A DNA stretch of 64,000 nt from Gluconacetobacter takamatsuzukensis (lineage in GTDB: Bacteria; Pseudomonadota; Alphaproteobacteria; Acetobacterales; Acetobacteraceae): positions 62,001 through 126,000 of the forward strand of contig NZ_JABEQK010000009.1 of assembly GCF_014174275.1 (NCBI RefSeq), written 5' to 3'. Shown piece by piece: positions 16,593-25,459 of this stretch. A model generated the notes under the pieces. That model saw nothing but the letters and a program-made list of their open reading frames with translations, was not told where the DNA came from and ran no database searches. Both the position numbers and the translations under genes were made by a program. Within the stretch, counting starts at the first letter, position 1; the number at the start of each line of letters is the position of its first letter.

Positions 16593-17669
16593 TCATCGGT
16601 CCAGCCGCCCGACCGCCCAGCGCGCGGCCTCGGCCACCACCGCGTTCGGGTCCCCGCACAGATCCTGCGCCACCGGCCTCAGCGCCGCCTCCCCCGAATT
16701 GCCGATCGCCACCAGCACGTTGCGCACAAACCGGTCGCGCCCGATCCGCTTGACGGGCGAGCCCGAGAACAAGGCCCGAAACCCCGCATCGTCCAGCCGT
16801 GCCAGCTCGGCCAGGCGCGGCGCCGTCAGGTCCGCGCGCGCGCGCAGCTTCATCTGTCGCGACTCCGTGGCAAAGCGGTTCCACGGGCAGACGGCCAGGC
16901 AATCGTCACAGCCATAGATCCGGTTGCCCATGGCCACGCGGAACGGCTCGGGGATCGGACCCGGATTCTCGATCGTCAGGTAGGAAATGCACCGCCGCGC
17001 ATCCAGCCGGTACGGCGCGGGAAAGGCATCGGTCGGGCAGGCCTCCAGGCAGCGCCGGCACGACCCGCACCGCCCCCCCGATTCGTCCGAGGCCGGCAGG
17101 GCGAGCGTGGTATAGATCTCGCCCAGGAACAGCCAGCTTCCATGCCGGCGCGAGACCAGGTTGGTATGCTTGCCCTGCCAGCCCAGCCCCGCCTGTTCGG
17201 CCAGGGGCTTTTCCATCACCGGCGCGGTATCGACAAAAACCTTCACCTCGGGCGCCGCCCCCGCGCGCACACCCTGCGCCACCACGAACTGGGCCAGATG
17301 CTTGAGCATCCCCTTGACTACATCGTGATAATCGCGATGCCGCGCATAGACCGAGATATTCCCCCGGTCCGCCAGCCGCGTCGTCTCCAGCGCATCGCCG
17401 GGCGGGGCGTAGGACAGGCCCAGCGCGATCACGCTCCGCGCCTCGGGCCACAGGGCGCGCGGGTCGCCCCGCTGCTCCACCCGCTCCGCCAGCCACCCCA
17501 TCGCGCCGTGATGGCCCGCGGCCAGAAAATCGGCCAGCCGCAGCCGCGCCTCATCCCCCAGCGCGGCCGCGCAGAAGCCCACCGCGTCGAATCCCAGCGC
17601 CAGCGCCTTGTCGCGAATGGCATCGCGCAGCACGAGCGCCCGGTCGGGCGGCAGGCCGCCCTCCATCAT
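16593..17669 (-). CDS. queG: epoxyqueuosine reductase QueG
   Basis: Cobalamin- and Fe-S-dependent enzyme that performs the last step of tRNA queuosine synthesis, reducing epoxyqueuosine to queuosine in the anticodon loop. 358 residues. The N-terminal domain shows [17 protein letters not shown] and YAPPGDA. The two [4Fe-4S] sites are [16 protein letters not shown] and the later [14 protein letters not shown] with seven cysteines in the expected spacing; a C-terminal HEAT-like region follows. The ATG at 17669 is part of ATGATG, where the tgt stop TGA overlaps by 4 bases, so it is the third gene of a queA-tgt-queG operon. Confidence 0.95.
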   Translation of the reverse strand: MMEGGLPPDRALVLRDAIRDKALALGFDAVGFCAAALGDEARLRLADFLAAGHHGAMGWLAERVEQRGDPRALWPEARSVIALGLSYAPPGDALETTRLADRGNISVYARHRDYHDVVKGMLKHLAQFVVAQGVRAGAAPEVKVFVDTAPVMEKPLAEQAGLGWQGKHTNLVSRRHGSWLFLGEIYTTLALPASDESGGRCGSCRRCLEACPTDAFPAPYRLDARRCISYLTIENPGPIPEPFRVAMGNRIYGCDDCLAVCPWNRFATESRQMKLRARADLTAPRLAELARLDDAGFRALFSGSPVKRIGRDRFVRNVLVAIGNSGEAALRPVAQDLCGDPNAVVAEAARWAVGRLDR

Positions 17670-18829
17670 GCGACCGGTGGAATATCGGGCGGCGGCATCT
17701 CGTCCGGGCTCCAGTCCGCCAGCGCCCATTGCGCGCGCAGCCACGCCGCATGCGCCTCCAGCGTGCCCTCCACGATCGCCCCGCGAATCCCGCGCATCAG
17801 CCGCTGGTAATAGGCCAGATTGTGCCAGGTCAGCAGCATCGGCCCCAGGATCTCGTTGGCGCGGAACAGATGATGCAGGTAGGCGCGGCTATGCCGCGTG
17901 CAGGCCAGGCAGTCGCAGTGCGGCGAGATCGGGCGCGAATCCACCGCATGCCGCGCATTGCGCAGGTTCAGCGTGCCCCGCTCGGTATAGGCCCGCGCCG
18001 TGCGCCCCGCCCGGGTGGGCATGACGCAGTCGAACATGTCCACCCCGCGCTCGACACTGCCCAGCAGGTCGTCGGGCGTGCCCACGCCCATCAGGTAGCG
18101 CGGGCTGTCCCACGGGATCAGCGGCGTGGTGGCGTCCAGGGTCGAGAACATCAGTTCCTGCCCCTCGCCCACCGCCAGCCCGCCGATGGCATAGCCCTCG
18201 AAGCCGATGCCGGTCAGGGCGCGCACGCTCTCGGCCCGCAATTCCGCCTCGGTGCCGCCCTGGATGATGCCGTACTGGGCATAGCCGGGGCGCTGCACGA
18301 AGGCCTCGCGGCAGCGCGCGGCCCAGCGCATCGACATCCGCATCGACTGCGCGATCACCTCGGGCGCCGCCGGCAGGGCCGGGCATTCGTCGAAACACAT
18401 GGTGATGGTGGCATCCAGCGCATGCTGGATGTCGGTCGAACGCTCCGGCGTCAGCCGGTGCTTGGACCCGTCGATGTGCGAGCTGAACGTCACCCCGTCC
18501 TGGTCCAGCTTGCGCAGCGGCCCCAGCGACATGACCTGGAACCCGCCCGAATCGGTCAGGATCGGCCCTGGCCAGTCCATGAACCGATGCAGCCCGCCCA
18601 GGGCGCGCACCCGCTCCGCCCCCGGCCGCAGCATCAGGTGGTAGGTATTGCCCAGCACGATGCCGGCGCCGGTCGAGCGCACCGCATCCATCGTCATCGC
18701 CTTGACGGTGCCCACGGTACCCACGGGCATGAAGGTCGGCGTCGGCACCACGCCATGGGCGGTATGCAGGTGCCCCGCCCGCGCGCGCCCGGCGCGCGCC
18801 TGCTCGACCCAGCGGAACGCGGTGCTCAT
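17666..18829 (-). CDS. tgt: queuine tRNA-ribosyltransferase (Tgt)
   Basis: Exchanges guanine-34 for preQ1 in tRNAs with GUN anticodons. 387 residues, usual for the family. Landmarks are [15 protein letters not shown], the substrate-binding [12 protein letters not shown], the nucleophile Asp in [12 protein letters not shown], and the zinc site [18 protein letters not shown] (Cys-x-Cys-x2-Cys plus His). The ATG at 18829 overlaps the queA stop by 4 bases, so the longer frame from 18871 is rejected as a start. Confidence 0.97.
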   Translation of the reverse strand: MSTAFRWVEQARAGRARAGHLHTAHGVVPTPTFMPVGTVGTVKAMTMDAVRSTGAGIVLGNTYHLMLRPGAERVRALGGLHRFMDWPGPILTDSGGFQVMSLGPLRKLDQDGVTFSSHIDGSKHRLTPERSTDIQHALDATITMCFDECPALPAAPEVIAQSMRMSMRWAARCREAFVQRPGYAQYGIIQGGTEAELRAESVRALTGIGFEGYAIGGLAVGEGQELMFSTLDATTPLIPWDSPRYLMGVGTPDDLLGSVERGVDMFDCVMPTRAGRTARAYTERGTLNLRNARHAVDSRPISPHCDCLACTRHSRAYLHHLFRANEILGPMLLTWHNLAYYQRLMRGIRGAIVEGTLEAHAAWLRAQWALADWSPDEMPPPDIPPVA

Positions 18830-19893
18830 GCGCCCGTCCCCCCGGGGGTGGGCGCACGATGCAGCAGGCATGCGTCGCCATAGGAATAGAAACGGTACCC
18901 CGTGCCGATGGCATGGGCATAGGCGTCGCGCATCCTGTCATATCCGGCAAAGGCGCAGACCAGCATGAACAGGGTCGAGCGCGGAAGGTGGAAATTCGTC
19001 ATCAGCATGTCCACCGCCCGGAACCGGTAGCCCGGGCGGATAAAGATCGCGGTATCGCCGTCGAAGGGCCGGATCGTCCCATCCGGGTCGGCAGCACTTT
19101 CCAGCAGCCGCAGCGAGGTCGTGCCCACGGCCACGATCCGCCCGCCCGCGCGCCGCGTCCGGTTCAGCCGCTCGGCCGTCTCCTCGGTGATCACGCCCCG
19201 CTCGGCATGCATCCGGTGCCCGGCGATGCTGTCGCCCCGCACCGGCAGAAAGGTCCCGGCTCCCACATGCAGGGTCAGCGTGCAGCGCTCCACCCCCGCC
19301 GCATCCAGCGCCGCCAGCAGGCCGGGGGTGAAATGCAGGCCGGCGGTCGGGGCCGCCACCGCGCCGCGATGGGCGGCGAAGATGGTGGCGTAATCCTGCC
19401 GGTCCTGCTCGGTCGGGCCCCCGGGCCGGTCGATATAGGGCGGCAGGGCCAGCACGCCCGCCGTCTGCAGAAACGCGTCGAAATCCGCGCCCTCGGTATC
19501 GAAGCGCAGGATCACCCCGCCCTCGTCGTCGCGCGACACGATGGCGGCGGTGTTCGGCGTGCCCGGAAAGGTCAGCACGTCGCCGGCGCGCAGCCGGCGG
19601 GCATTGCGCGCCAGCGCATGCCACGTCCCGTCGGGCAGGATCCGGTCCAGCGTGATGCCGATCCGCGCCTCGCCCCGCCGGGCGTCGAGTTGCGCGGGGA
19701 TGACGGCGGTATCGTTGGCCACCAGCAGGTCGCCCGGCCGCAGCAGCGACGGCAGGTCGCGCACCACCCGGTCGTGGAACGGGCCCGTGGGCATGATATC
19801 CAGCAACCGCGCGGCATCGCGCGGCCGTGCCGGCTGCTCGGCGACCAGCGCGTGCGGCAGGTCGAAATCGAAATCGGAGACTTGGTCACTCAT
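18826..19893 (-). CDS. queA: S-adenosylmethionine:tRNA ribosyltransferase-isomerase (QueA)
   Basis: Transfers and isomerises the ribosyl moiety of SAM onto preQ1-tRNA to form epoxyqueuosine. 355 residues. Characteristic segments: [24 protein letters not shown] with the EQPA-x2-RDxxRLL signature, [26 protein letters not shown] and [25 protein letters not shown], and [19 protein letters not shown] near the C-terminus. First gene of the queA-tgt-queG run; the 117-base gap to the divergent small gene at 20011 must contain its promoter but no strong match was seen. Confidence 0.97.
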   Translation of the reverse strand: MSDQVSDFDFDLPHALVAEQPARPRDAARLLDIMPTGPFHDRVVRDLPSLLRPGDLLVANDTAVIPAQLDARRGEARIGITLDRILPDGTWHALARNARRLRAGDVLTFPGTPNTAAIVSRDDEGGVILRFDTEGADFDAFLQTAGVLALPPYIDRPGGPTEQDRQDYATIFAAHRGAVAAPTAGLHFTPGLLAALDAAGVERCTLTLHVGAGTFLPVRGDSIAGHRMHAERGVITEETAERLNRTRRAGGRIVAVGTTSLRLLESAADPDGTIRPFDGDTAIFIRPGYRFRAVDMLMTNFHLPRSTLFMLVCAFAGYDRMRDAYAHAIGTGYRFYSYGDACLLHRAPTPGGTGA

Positions 19894-20010
19894 CGGACGC
19901 CCCGTTTACGGAATCCGGCGACGGTTGGACAGTGGCCGCGCCGCCGGTCAAGATGGCGGCCCGTCATTCTGGGGCCTCCCGCCCCTGCATTGCAAACCGG
20001 AGTCCGATCC

Positions 20011-20232
20011 ATGTCCTATGCCGCGCTTGACGCCGCCCGCGTCGCCCGTGCCTGCAAATCCGCCCTGACCGTCCTGGAGAGCAGCGACGAGACCTCCGAA
20101 GCCCACGTCCGCAAGACGCTGATGATCCAGCGCATCGCCGCCCTGGCCGAAGCCGCCTCCGAATCCCCCGCCGGCGGCGCCATCATCACCCTGACGTCGG
20201 AAGAATTCTGGATGGTCAGCAAGAACTGGTAA
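20011..20232 (+). CDS. small hypothetical protein
   Basis: A 73-residue mostly helical protein beginning MSYAALDAARVARACKSAL and ending EEFWMVSKNW. No motif, signal peptide or membrane segment is recognised. Codon use matches the neighbours (strong third-position GC) and the frame is uninterrupted, which supports it as real. It sits divergently from queA, and its stop codon directly touches the inverted-repeat element at 20233. Function unknown. Confidence 0.6.
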   Translation: MSYAALDAARVARACKSALTVLESSDETSEAHVRKTLMIQRIAALAEAASESPAGGAIITLTSEEFWMVSKNW

Positions 20233-20394
20233 AAGGCTGCTTGCAAAGTCACCCTGCCGGCGATCCGACGCGCGGTTCCTGCGCTTCGGTGCTCACGGCC
20301 ATCAAGGCCGCTCCGCTCCGATGCTCGGAAACACACGCCGGCCGTGCCGCTGCGCGGCACTCTCGCTCGGCATGCCGACTTTTCAAGCAGCCTT
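20233..20394. repeat. 162-bp element with 18-bp terminal inverted repeats (MITE/REP-like)
   Basis: The left end AAGGCTGCTTGCAAAGTC (20233-20250) and the right end GACTTTTCAAGCAGCCTT (20377-20394) are reverse complements with one mismatch. The 126 bases between are GC-rich and non-coding, with further short palindromic pieces such as GCCGTGCCGCTGCGCGGCAC. It fills almost the whole gap between the small gene and the PEBP gene. The structure fits a miniature inverted-repeat or REP-type repeat; no second copy lies in this window. Confidence 0.6.
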
Positions 20395-20443
20395 CAGGAA
20401 GGCAACACCCGGATAACGTCCCGACAACGAAGGACCGACCGAC

Positions 20444-20935
20444 ATGACATTCACCCTGACCAGCCACGCCTTCAAGGATGGCGAGCGCCTGCCCGACGCC
20501 CAGGTCTTCGACGGTATGGGCTATCGCGGCGGCAACATCTCCCCTCCGCTGGCATGGAGCGGCGCGCCCGAGGGCACGCGCAGCTTCGCCATCACGATGT
20601 ACGACCCCGACGCCCCCACGGGCTCGGGCTGGTGGCACTGGGTGGCGGTGAATATCCCCGCCACCGTCACCAGCCTGGCCGCCGGCGCCGGATCGGGCGA
20701 CGCCGACCTGCCCGAGGGCGCGTTCATGACCCGCACCGATTTCGGCGGCAACGTCTATGGCGGCGCCGCTCCGCCGCCGGGCCCGGCGCACCGCTACATC
20801 TTCACCGTTCACGCGCTGGATACCGAAACGCTGAGCGTACCCACCGACGCCTCCGGCGCCATGGTCGGCTTCTTCCTGCACAGCCACAGCCTGGGCTCGG
20901 CCAGCCTGACCGCCCTGTTCGGCCGCGAGGCCTGA
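20444..20935 (+). CDS. YbhB/YbcL-family (PEBP, Raf-kinase-inhibitor-like) protein
   Basis: A 163-residue cytoplasmic protein of the phosphatidylethanolamine-binding fold. Family motifs: NISPPLAWSGAPEGTRSFAI, MYDPDAPTGSGWWHWVAVNIP with the conserved DPDAP-x-G-x-W-x-H-W-V ligand pocket, and PPPGPAHRYIFTVHAL. No signal peptide. Function in bacteria is poorly known. GAAGGA lies 14-19 bases before the ATG. It stands between the inverted-repeat element and the first sulfonate-binding protein and is probably an independent gene. Confidence 0.92.
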   Translation: MTFTLTSHAFKDGERLPDAQVFDGMGYRGGNISPPLAWSGAPEGTRSFAITMYDPDAPTGSGWWHWVAVNIPATVTSLAAGAGSGDADLPEGAFMTRTDFGGNVYGGAAPPPGPAHRYIFTVHALDTETLSVPTDASGAMVGFFLHSHSLGSASLTALFGREA

Positions 20936-21071
20936 AAACGGGGGCCTGAAAACAGGGCCATCATGATCAAGGCATCTTTGAATGATGCTTTTCGATTTTT
21001 CATGCAGGCTACAGGCCCTTCACCCGTACACTCCCGGCAGAACGACACCACCGCCTGCCGGGAGCCCCGTC

Positions 21072-22067
21072 ATGACCGTCCGCGCGCATCCCGCATCCCC
21101 CCTGATCACCCGGCGGCATGCGCTCGGCCTCGCAGCCGGCCTGGCCTTGGCAACGCCGCTCCGCCGCGCCCGCGCGGCGGATACGGAATCGGTCACGCTG
21201 CGCGTGGCCGCATTTCGCGGCATGGACCAGACCCTGCTGGCGGAAACCGGGCTGAATGATTTCCCCTATCGCGTGGCGTTCAGCGAATTCAATTCCGGCA
21301 ACCTGATCGCCCAGGCCATCAACGCCGATGCGATCGACCTTGGGATGTGGAGCGAAATCCCGATGGTCTTCGCCGCCAGCGCCGGGGCCCGGGTCGCCGT
21401 CGTCGCCACCATGGACGGCCCCACGACCGACCAGGCCCTGCTGGTGCCCACGGGCTCGCCCGCGCAATCGGTCGCGGACCTGCGCGGCAGGCGCGTCGGC
21501 TACATCAAGGCCACGACCGCGCATTATTTCCTGCTGAAGATGCTGGCGCAGCACGGCATGGGCATGGCCGACATCAAGCCGGTCGCGCTGGGCATGAGCG
21601 ACGGGCTGACGGCCATGAAATCCGGCAGCCTCGACGCATGGGCCACCTACGGCTACGCCATCCAGACGCTGGAAGCCGACAAGACCGCCCGCATCCTGCA
21701 AAGCGCCGCCGACATCCTGTCCGGCCATTATTTCATCGGCGCCAACCCGCGCGGACTGGCGGGCGCCGATTTCCGCGCCGCCGCCGCCGATTATCTCCAC
21801 CGCCTCGGCAAGGCCTACGCCATCCTCACGGCGGACAAGCCCCGCTGGGCCCGCGCCGTCGCCCCGGTCATCAAGGTGCCGGAACCGCTGGTCCTGGCCT
21901 ATCTGCAAAGCCAGAACCGCCCCTACACCCCCCGCGCCTGGCGGCCGGACGACATCGCCAGCGCGCAATCGGTGGCCGATACCTTCATCCAGGCCGGCGT
22001 CCTGCCCGCCGGCACCAGCCTCCAGCCCGTCTTCTCCACGGCGCTGGCCCCCCTCCTGCCGGCATAG
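21072..22067 (+). CDS. SsuA-like ABC transporter substrate-binding protein (sulfonate type) 1
   Basis: Periplasmic binding protein of 331 residues of the NitT/TauT/SsuA class. An RR-containing signal (ITRRHALGLAAGLALATPL) looks Tat-like. The mature part shows the family order: FRGMDQTLLAETG, VAFSEFNSGNLIAQAINADAIDLGMWSEIP, LLVPTGSPAQSVADLRGRRVGYIK and LGMSDGLTAMKSGSLDAWATYG. ATG 21072 has GGGAG 8 bases ahead and precedes the signal peptide directly; the upstream ATG 20982 would add 30 unlikely residues. The only ABC ATPase/permease pair in the window lies at 22.7-24.3 kb on the opposite strand and is the likely partner. Confidence 0.9.
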   Translation: MTVRAHPASPLITRRHALGLAAGLALATPLRRARAADTESVTLRVAAFRGMDQTLLAETGLNDFPYRVAFSEFNSGNLIAQAINADAIDLGMWSEIPMVFAASAGARVAVVATMDGPTTDQALLVPTGSPAQSVADLRGRRVGYIKATTAHYFLLKMLAQHGMGMADIKPVALGMSDGLTAMKSGSLDAWATYGYAIQTLEADKTARILQSAADILSGHYFIGANPRGLAGADFRAAAADYLHRLGKAYAILTADKPRWARAVAPVIKVPEPLVLAYLQSQNRPYTPRAWRPDDIASAQSVADTFIQAGVLPAGTSLQPVFSTALAPLLPA

Positions 22068-22076
22068 CCCGGCCGG

Positions 22077-22685
22077 CTATGCCTCCCCCGGCGCCGGAAA
22101 CCGCCCCTCGAAGGCCAGTTCCGACAGCGTCCGGCGGCCGGAGGGCGCTTCACGGGCCCGCAGCCCCTCGGGCAGGATATCCGCCGGCCCCTGCCTGCCG
22201 ATGACGATCGCCGCGTTCAGCGCATAATCGTCCGGCAGTTCCAGCCCCGCGCGCGCAACCTCCTTGTCGAACCCGCTGACCGGATGCGTCGCCCAGCCGG
22301 CGCGGGCGGCCTGAAGCTGCACCAGCACCGCCGCCGCGCCGGCATCGAAAGCATGGGTCGGCGCAGGCACCGGCTCGGCCTGCCCCCCCGCATTCGTCAC
22401 TGTGTGCGACGCGACATACACCAGCGCCGATGCATGCTGCGCCCAGGAATGGTTGAACGGAATCAGCCACGACAGAAACCGTTCCCAGTCGGCCGTATCC
22501 CGCCGCGCGTAAATAAAGCGCCACGGCTGCGAATTATAGGCCGACGGCGCCCACCGCCCGGCATCCAGAAAAGCCAGCAATTCCGTTTCGGAAATCGGGG
22601 CGGCGGCAAACGCACGCGGCGACCAGCGGTCGAGAATCAGCGGCTCGACAGGCGTTTCGGACACACGCCCGGATGATTCAGTCAT
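22077..22685 (-). CDS. nitroreductase-family flavoprotein
   Basis: A 202-residue FMN oxidoreductase of the nitroreductase fold. RWSPRAFAAAPISETELLAF and DAGRWAPSAYNSQPWRFIYA carry the FMN-phosphate contacts (R-x-S-x-R and the APS-x-x-N-x-QPW motif). ATHPVSGFD and ALNAAIVIGRQG match the C-terminal half. In this setting it could supply reduced flavin or reduce a sulfur compound, but the family is broad. It ends 9 bases after the convergent binding-protein gene and lies 46 bases downstream of the ABC ATPase on the same strand, so may be the third gene of that operon. Confidence 0.88.
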   Translation of the reverse strand: MTESSGRVSETPVEPLILDRWSPRAFAAAPISETELLAFLDAGRWAPSAYNSQPWRFIYARRDTADWERFLSWLIPFNHSWAQHASALVYVASHTVTNAGGQAEPVPAPTHAFDAGAAAVLVQLQAARAGWATHPVSGFDKEVARAGLELPDDYALNAAIVIGRQGPADILPEGLRAREAPSGRRTLSELAFEGRFPAPGEA

Positions 22686-22731
22686 AGTCGATCAGCCTCT
22701 TTCAAAATACGTATCACAAGGCAAACGGCCA

Positions 22732-23481
22732 TCAATCGTCGTGCACGCCCAGCGCATCCAGCAGCACGCCACGAAGATGCTCGAACCGCGGGTCGGCATG
22801 CCGGCGCGGACGCTCCATGGGAATCGGCAGGTCAGTGCGGATACGCCCGCGTTCCAGCACCACCGCGCGATCCGCCAGCATCAGGGCCTCGTCGACATCG
22901 TGCGTCACCAGCAGGACGGAGCAACGATGCCGAATCCACAAATCCGAGACCAGGCGCTGCATTTTCAGCCGCGTCAGCGCATCCAGCGCCGCAAACGGCT
23001 CATCGAGCATCAGGAACGCCGGTTCCCGGACCAGCGCACGCGCCAGCGCCGCGCGCTGCGCCTCGCCGCCCGAAAGCGTCAGCGGCCACGCATCGACCCG
23101 GTGGCCCAGCCCGACCTCTTCCAGCACCGCCACGGCGCGCGCGCGCCGGTCCGCCCCATCCTGGCCCAGCACCGCATTCTGCCACACACGCTTCCAGGGC
23201 AGCAGCCGGCTTTCCTGAAACACGACCGAGACCTCGCGCGGACGCGTCACCGACCCGTCCGTCACCGGGTCCAGCCCCGCGAGCGTACGCAACAGGGTCG
23301 ATTTCCCCGACCCGCTATGACCGAGCAGTGCCACAAACTCGCCGGGCGCAATGGCAAGATCCAGATGGTCCAGCACCGCCGGGCCATCGCCGAACCGGCG
23401 CGTCAGCCCATGCACCACCACGGCCGCGCCATCGCGTGCCGATGCCTCCGCCCCCGGCACCACCTGCGCGACGGCGTTCAT
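22732..23481 (-). CDS. sulfonate/nitrate-type ABC transporter ATPase (SsuB-like)
   Basis: A 249-residue cytoplasmic ATPase energising import. Walker A is LLGHSGSGKST (Lys60), Q-loop VVFQESRLLPWKRVWQNAV, signature LTLSGGEAQRAALARAL (136-150), Walker B AFLMLDEPFAALDALT and H-loop LLVTHDVDEAL. The E-S-R-L-L-P-W sequence after the Q-loop is typical of the SsuB/TauB/NrtD group. ATG 23481 overlaps the permease stop by 4 bases (ATGA), so the upstream frame extension is rejected. Confidence 0.93.
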   Translation of the reverse strand: MNAVAQVVPGAEASARDGAAVVVHGLTRRFGDGPAVLDHLDLAIAPGEFVALLGHSGSGKSTLLRTLAGLDPVTDGSVTRPREVSVVFQESRLLPWKRVWQNAVLGQDGADRRARAVAVLEEVGLGHRVDAWPLTLSGGEAQRAALARALVREPAFLMLDEPFAALDALTRLKMQRLVSDLWIRHRCSVLLVTHDVDEALMLADRAVVLERGRIRTDLPIPMERPRRHADPRFEHLRGVLLDALGVHDD

Positions 23482-24317
23482 GCCGACCTCGCGGCACGAT
23501 GCGACGGCCGCCACGACAGCAGCGCAGTTTCCAGAAAACGCACGATCTGGTCGGATACGAGGCCAAGCAGGCCATAGATCACCAGCCCGACGAGAATGAT
23601 GTCGGTCCGCAGGAAATCCTCCGCATCCATCATCATGTGTCCGATTCCGCTATCGGCGTTCACCTGCTCCGCCACCACCAGCATCAGCCACGAGATCCCA
23701 ACGGCAAAACGCAGCCCCACCAGAAGATCCGGCAGCGCCCCGGGCAGGATCACATCGCGGATCGTCCGCGCCCGCGACAGGCCCAGCGTGCGCGTCATTT
23801 CCAGCAGCTTCGGATCGATCGACCGAATCCCCTTGTGCAGGTTGAGATAGATCGGAAAGCTGGACCCCAGCGCCACCAGCGCGATCTTCGGCGTCTCCCC
23901 GATCCCGAACCACAGGATGAAAAGCGGCACCAGCGCCAGCGCCGGCAGCGTGCGCAGGATCTGCAACGGCGCGTCCACGATATCCTCGCCCAGGCGCGAC
24001 AGGCCGGCGACCAGCGCCAGGCTCACCCCGGCTACGAACGCGATCCCCAGCCCGGCGCCCGCGCGCGCCAGCGACACCAGCAGGTTGGTCTGCAACGTGC
24101 CGTCCTTCGCCAGCGTCCACCCCGTCGCGACGATCTGGGCCGGCGACGCCACCAGCCGCGTGGACAGCAGCCCCGCCGAACACCCCGCCTGCCACAGCAG
24201 CACCAGCAGGACCGGCGACGCATAGCGCGTCAGCACACCCAGGCGCGGCCGCCAGACGGAGCGCACGCGCCCCCGCTCGGTCACGGGAGATGCGGTCCGG
24301 ATGAGAGTTCCTGACAT
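23478..24317 (-). CDS. sulfonate/nitrate-type ABC transporter permease (SsuC-like)
   Basis: A 279-residue inner-membrane permease with about six hydrophobic helices. The EAA loop is GIRSIDPKLLEMTRTLGLSR followed by VILPGALPDLLVGLRFAVGISW, the SsuC/TauC-type pattern. Start ATG 24317 (MSGTLIRTASP) is chosen over GTG 24347 since AAGGAAGGA lies 9 bases upstream. It is the first gene of the permease-ATPase-nitroreductase run and is transcribed divergently from the second binding-protein gene across a 182-base AT-rich gap that should hold both promoters. Confidence 0.93.
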   Translation of the reverse strand: MSGTLIRTASPVTERGRVRSVWRPRLGVLTRYASPVLLVLLWQAGCSAGLLSTRLVASPAQIVATGWTLAKDGTLQTNLLVSLARAGAGLGIAFVAGVSLALVAGLSRLGEDIVDAPLQILRTLPALALVPLFILWFGIGETPKIALVALGSSFPIYLNLHKGIRSIDPKLLEMTRTLGLSRARTIRDVILPGALPDLLVGLRFAVGISWLMLVVAEQVNADSGIGHMMMDAEDFLRTDIILVGLVIYGLLGLVSDQIVRFLETALLSWRPSHRAARSA

Positions 24318-24397
24318 GGCCGCCGTTCCTTCCTTGGATATCGTCACGCGCCGCAGTCTGACCAGAGTTCAGGCATCCTGTCAGGTGAATATTATTC

Positions 24398-24427
24398 ATA
24401 CAATCATTTGTCGTGATTTAATTGTAT
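24398..24427. promoter_or_regulatory. inverted repeat between divergent transporter genes
   Basis: ATACAAT (24398-24404) and ATTGTAT (24421-24427) are perfect inverted copies with a 16-base AT-rich spacer, midway between the permease start (24317) and the binding-protein start (24500). This is the only palindrome seen in the gap and is a candidate regulator-binding site for both directions. No promoter hexamers could be assigned with confidence. Confidence 0.4.
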
Positions 24428-24499
24428 CCTACGATCCAACCGCGCACATTACGGCCCCCTGACAGGTTCCAAGATCCAGGCTTCAAAGATCGCCTCCCC

Positions 24500-25459
24500 A
24501 TGCATCGTCCCGTCCGCCGCCTCCCGCGCCTCGTCCTCCTCGCGCTCGCCGCCCTGGCGACCCTGCTGCACGCGACACCGGGCGCACGCGCCGGGGACGA
24601 ACTGGTCGTGGCCGACCAGAAAGGCCTGCAAAAAGCCCTTCTCGAGGCCGCGGGCGCCGACCGGAACCTGCCCTACCGCATCCGCTGGACCGAGTTCGAG
24701 GCCGCCGCCCCCCTGTTGCAGGCCCTGGGCGCCGGCGCGGTCGATACCGGCATCGCCGGCGACGGCCCGTTTCTCTTCGCCTGGGGTGCCGGCCTGCCCG
24801 TCAGGGCCGCCTTCCTGCTCCCCCCGCGCGGCGGCGGCCGGGCCACCGCGCTGGTCGTGCCGGCCGGGTCACCGCTCCACACCCTGTCCGACCTGTCGGG
24901 CAAACGGGTCGCGACCGGGCGCGGTTCCATCGGCCACCTGCTGCTCCTGCGCCTGATCCAGACCGGCGCGATCCCCGCCCCGGCCCCCCGCATCCTCTTC
25001 CTCGCCCCGGCCCAGGCCAAGGCGGCGCTCGACAGCGGCGGCATCGACGCCTGGTCCACGTGGGAGCCCTATGTCTCGCTGGAAACGGCCCAGGATCACG
25101 GGCACGTCCTCGCCGACGGCGCGGGCATCATGCCCAACAACAGTTTCCTCGTCGCCACCGACAACGCCTTGGCCCACAAGCACGCCCTGCTGGCCGATTT
25201 CTATCGCCGCGTGGCCCAGGCCTATGCGTGGGGCGAACAACACCAGCAGGACTACGCCACCCTGCTCGCCCGCCAGACCGGCCTTCCCACCACCGTCGCC
25301 CAGGCGGTGGCGCAGGACCTGATCGCTACCCCCGCCGGCATCGGCGATGCCGTCATCCAGGCCGAACGCGGAACATTGGCGGCCTACCGCGCGGCCGGCT
25401 TCCTCACCGCGGCCCCCCCGCTGGAAACCGCCTTCGACCGGAGCATCACCCTGCCATGA
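24500..25459 (+). CDS. SsuA-like ABC transporter substrate-binding protein (sulfonate type) 2
   Basis: A 319-residue periplasmic binding protein. Sec signal peptide LVLLALAALATLLHATPGARAG, cleavage near residue 31. The family pattern is present: DELVVADQKGLQKALLEAAG, IRWTEFEAAAPLLQALGAGAVDTG, LVVPAGSPLHTLSDLSGKRVATGRGS and SGGIDAWSTWEPYVSLETAQ. It is only about as similar to the first binding protein as paralogs within the family usually are. Its last codons overlap the FAD oxidoreductase gene (ATGA), so it begins a four-gene operon with the flavoprotein, the ferredoxin and the SfnC-like enzyme. Confidence 0.9.
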   Translation: MHRPVRRLPRLVLLALAALATLLHATPGARAGDELVVADQKGLQKALLEAAGADRNLPYRIRWTEFEAAAPLLQALGAGAVDTGIAGDGPFLFAWGAGLPVRAAFLLPPRGGGRATALVVPAGSPLHTLSDLSGKRVATGRGSIGHLLLLRLIQTGAIPAPAPRILFLAPAQAKAALDSGGIDAWSTWEPYVSLETAQDHGHVLADGAGIMPNNSFLVATDNALAHKHALLADFYRRVAQAYAWGEQHQQDYATLLARQTGLPTTVAQAVAQDLIATPAGIGDAVIQAERGTLAAYRAAGFLTAAPPLETAFDRSITLP

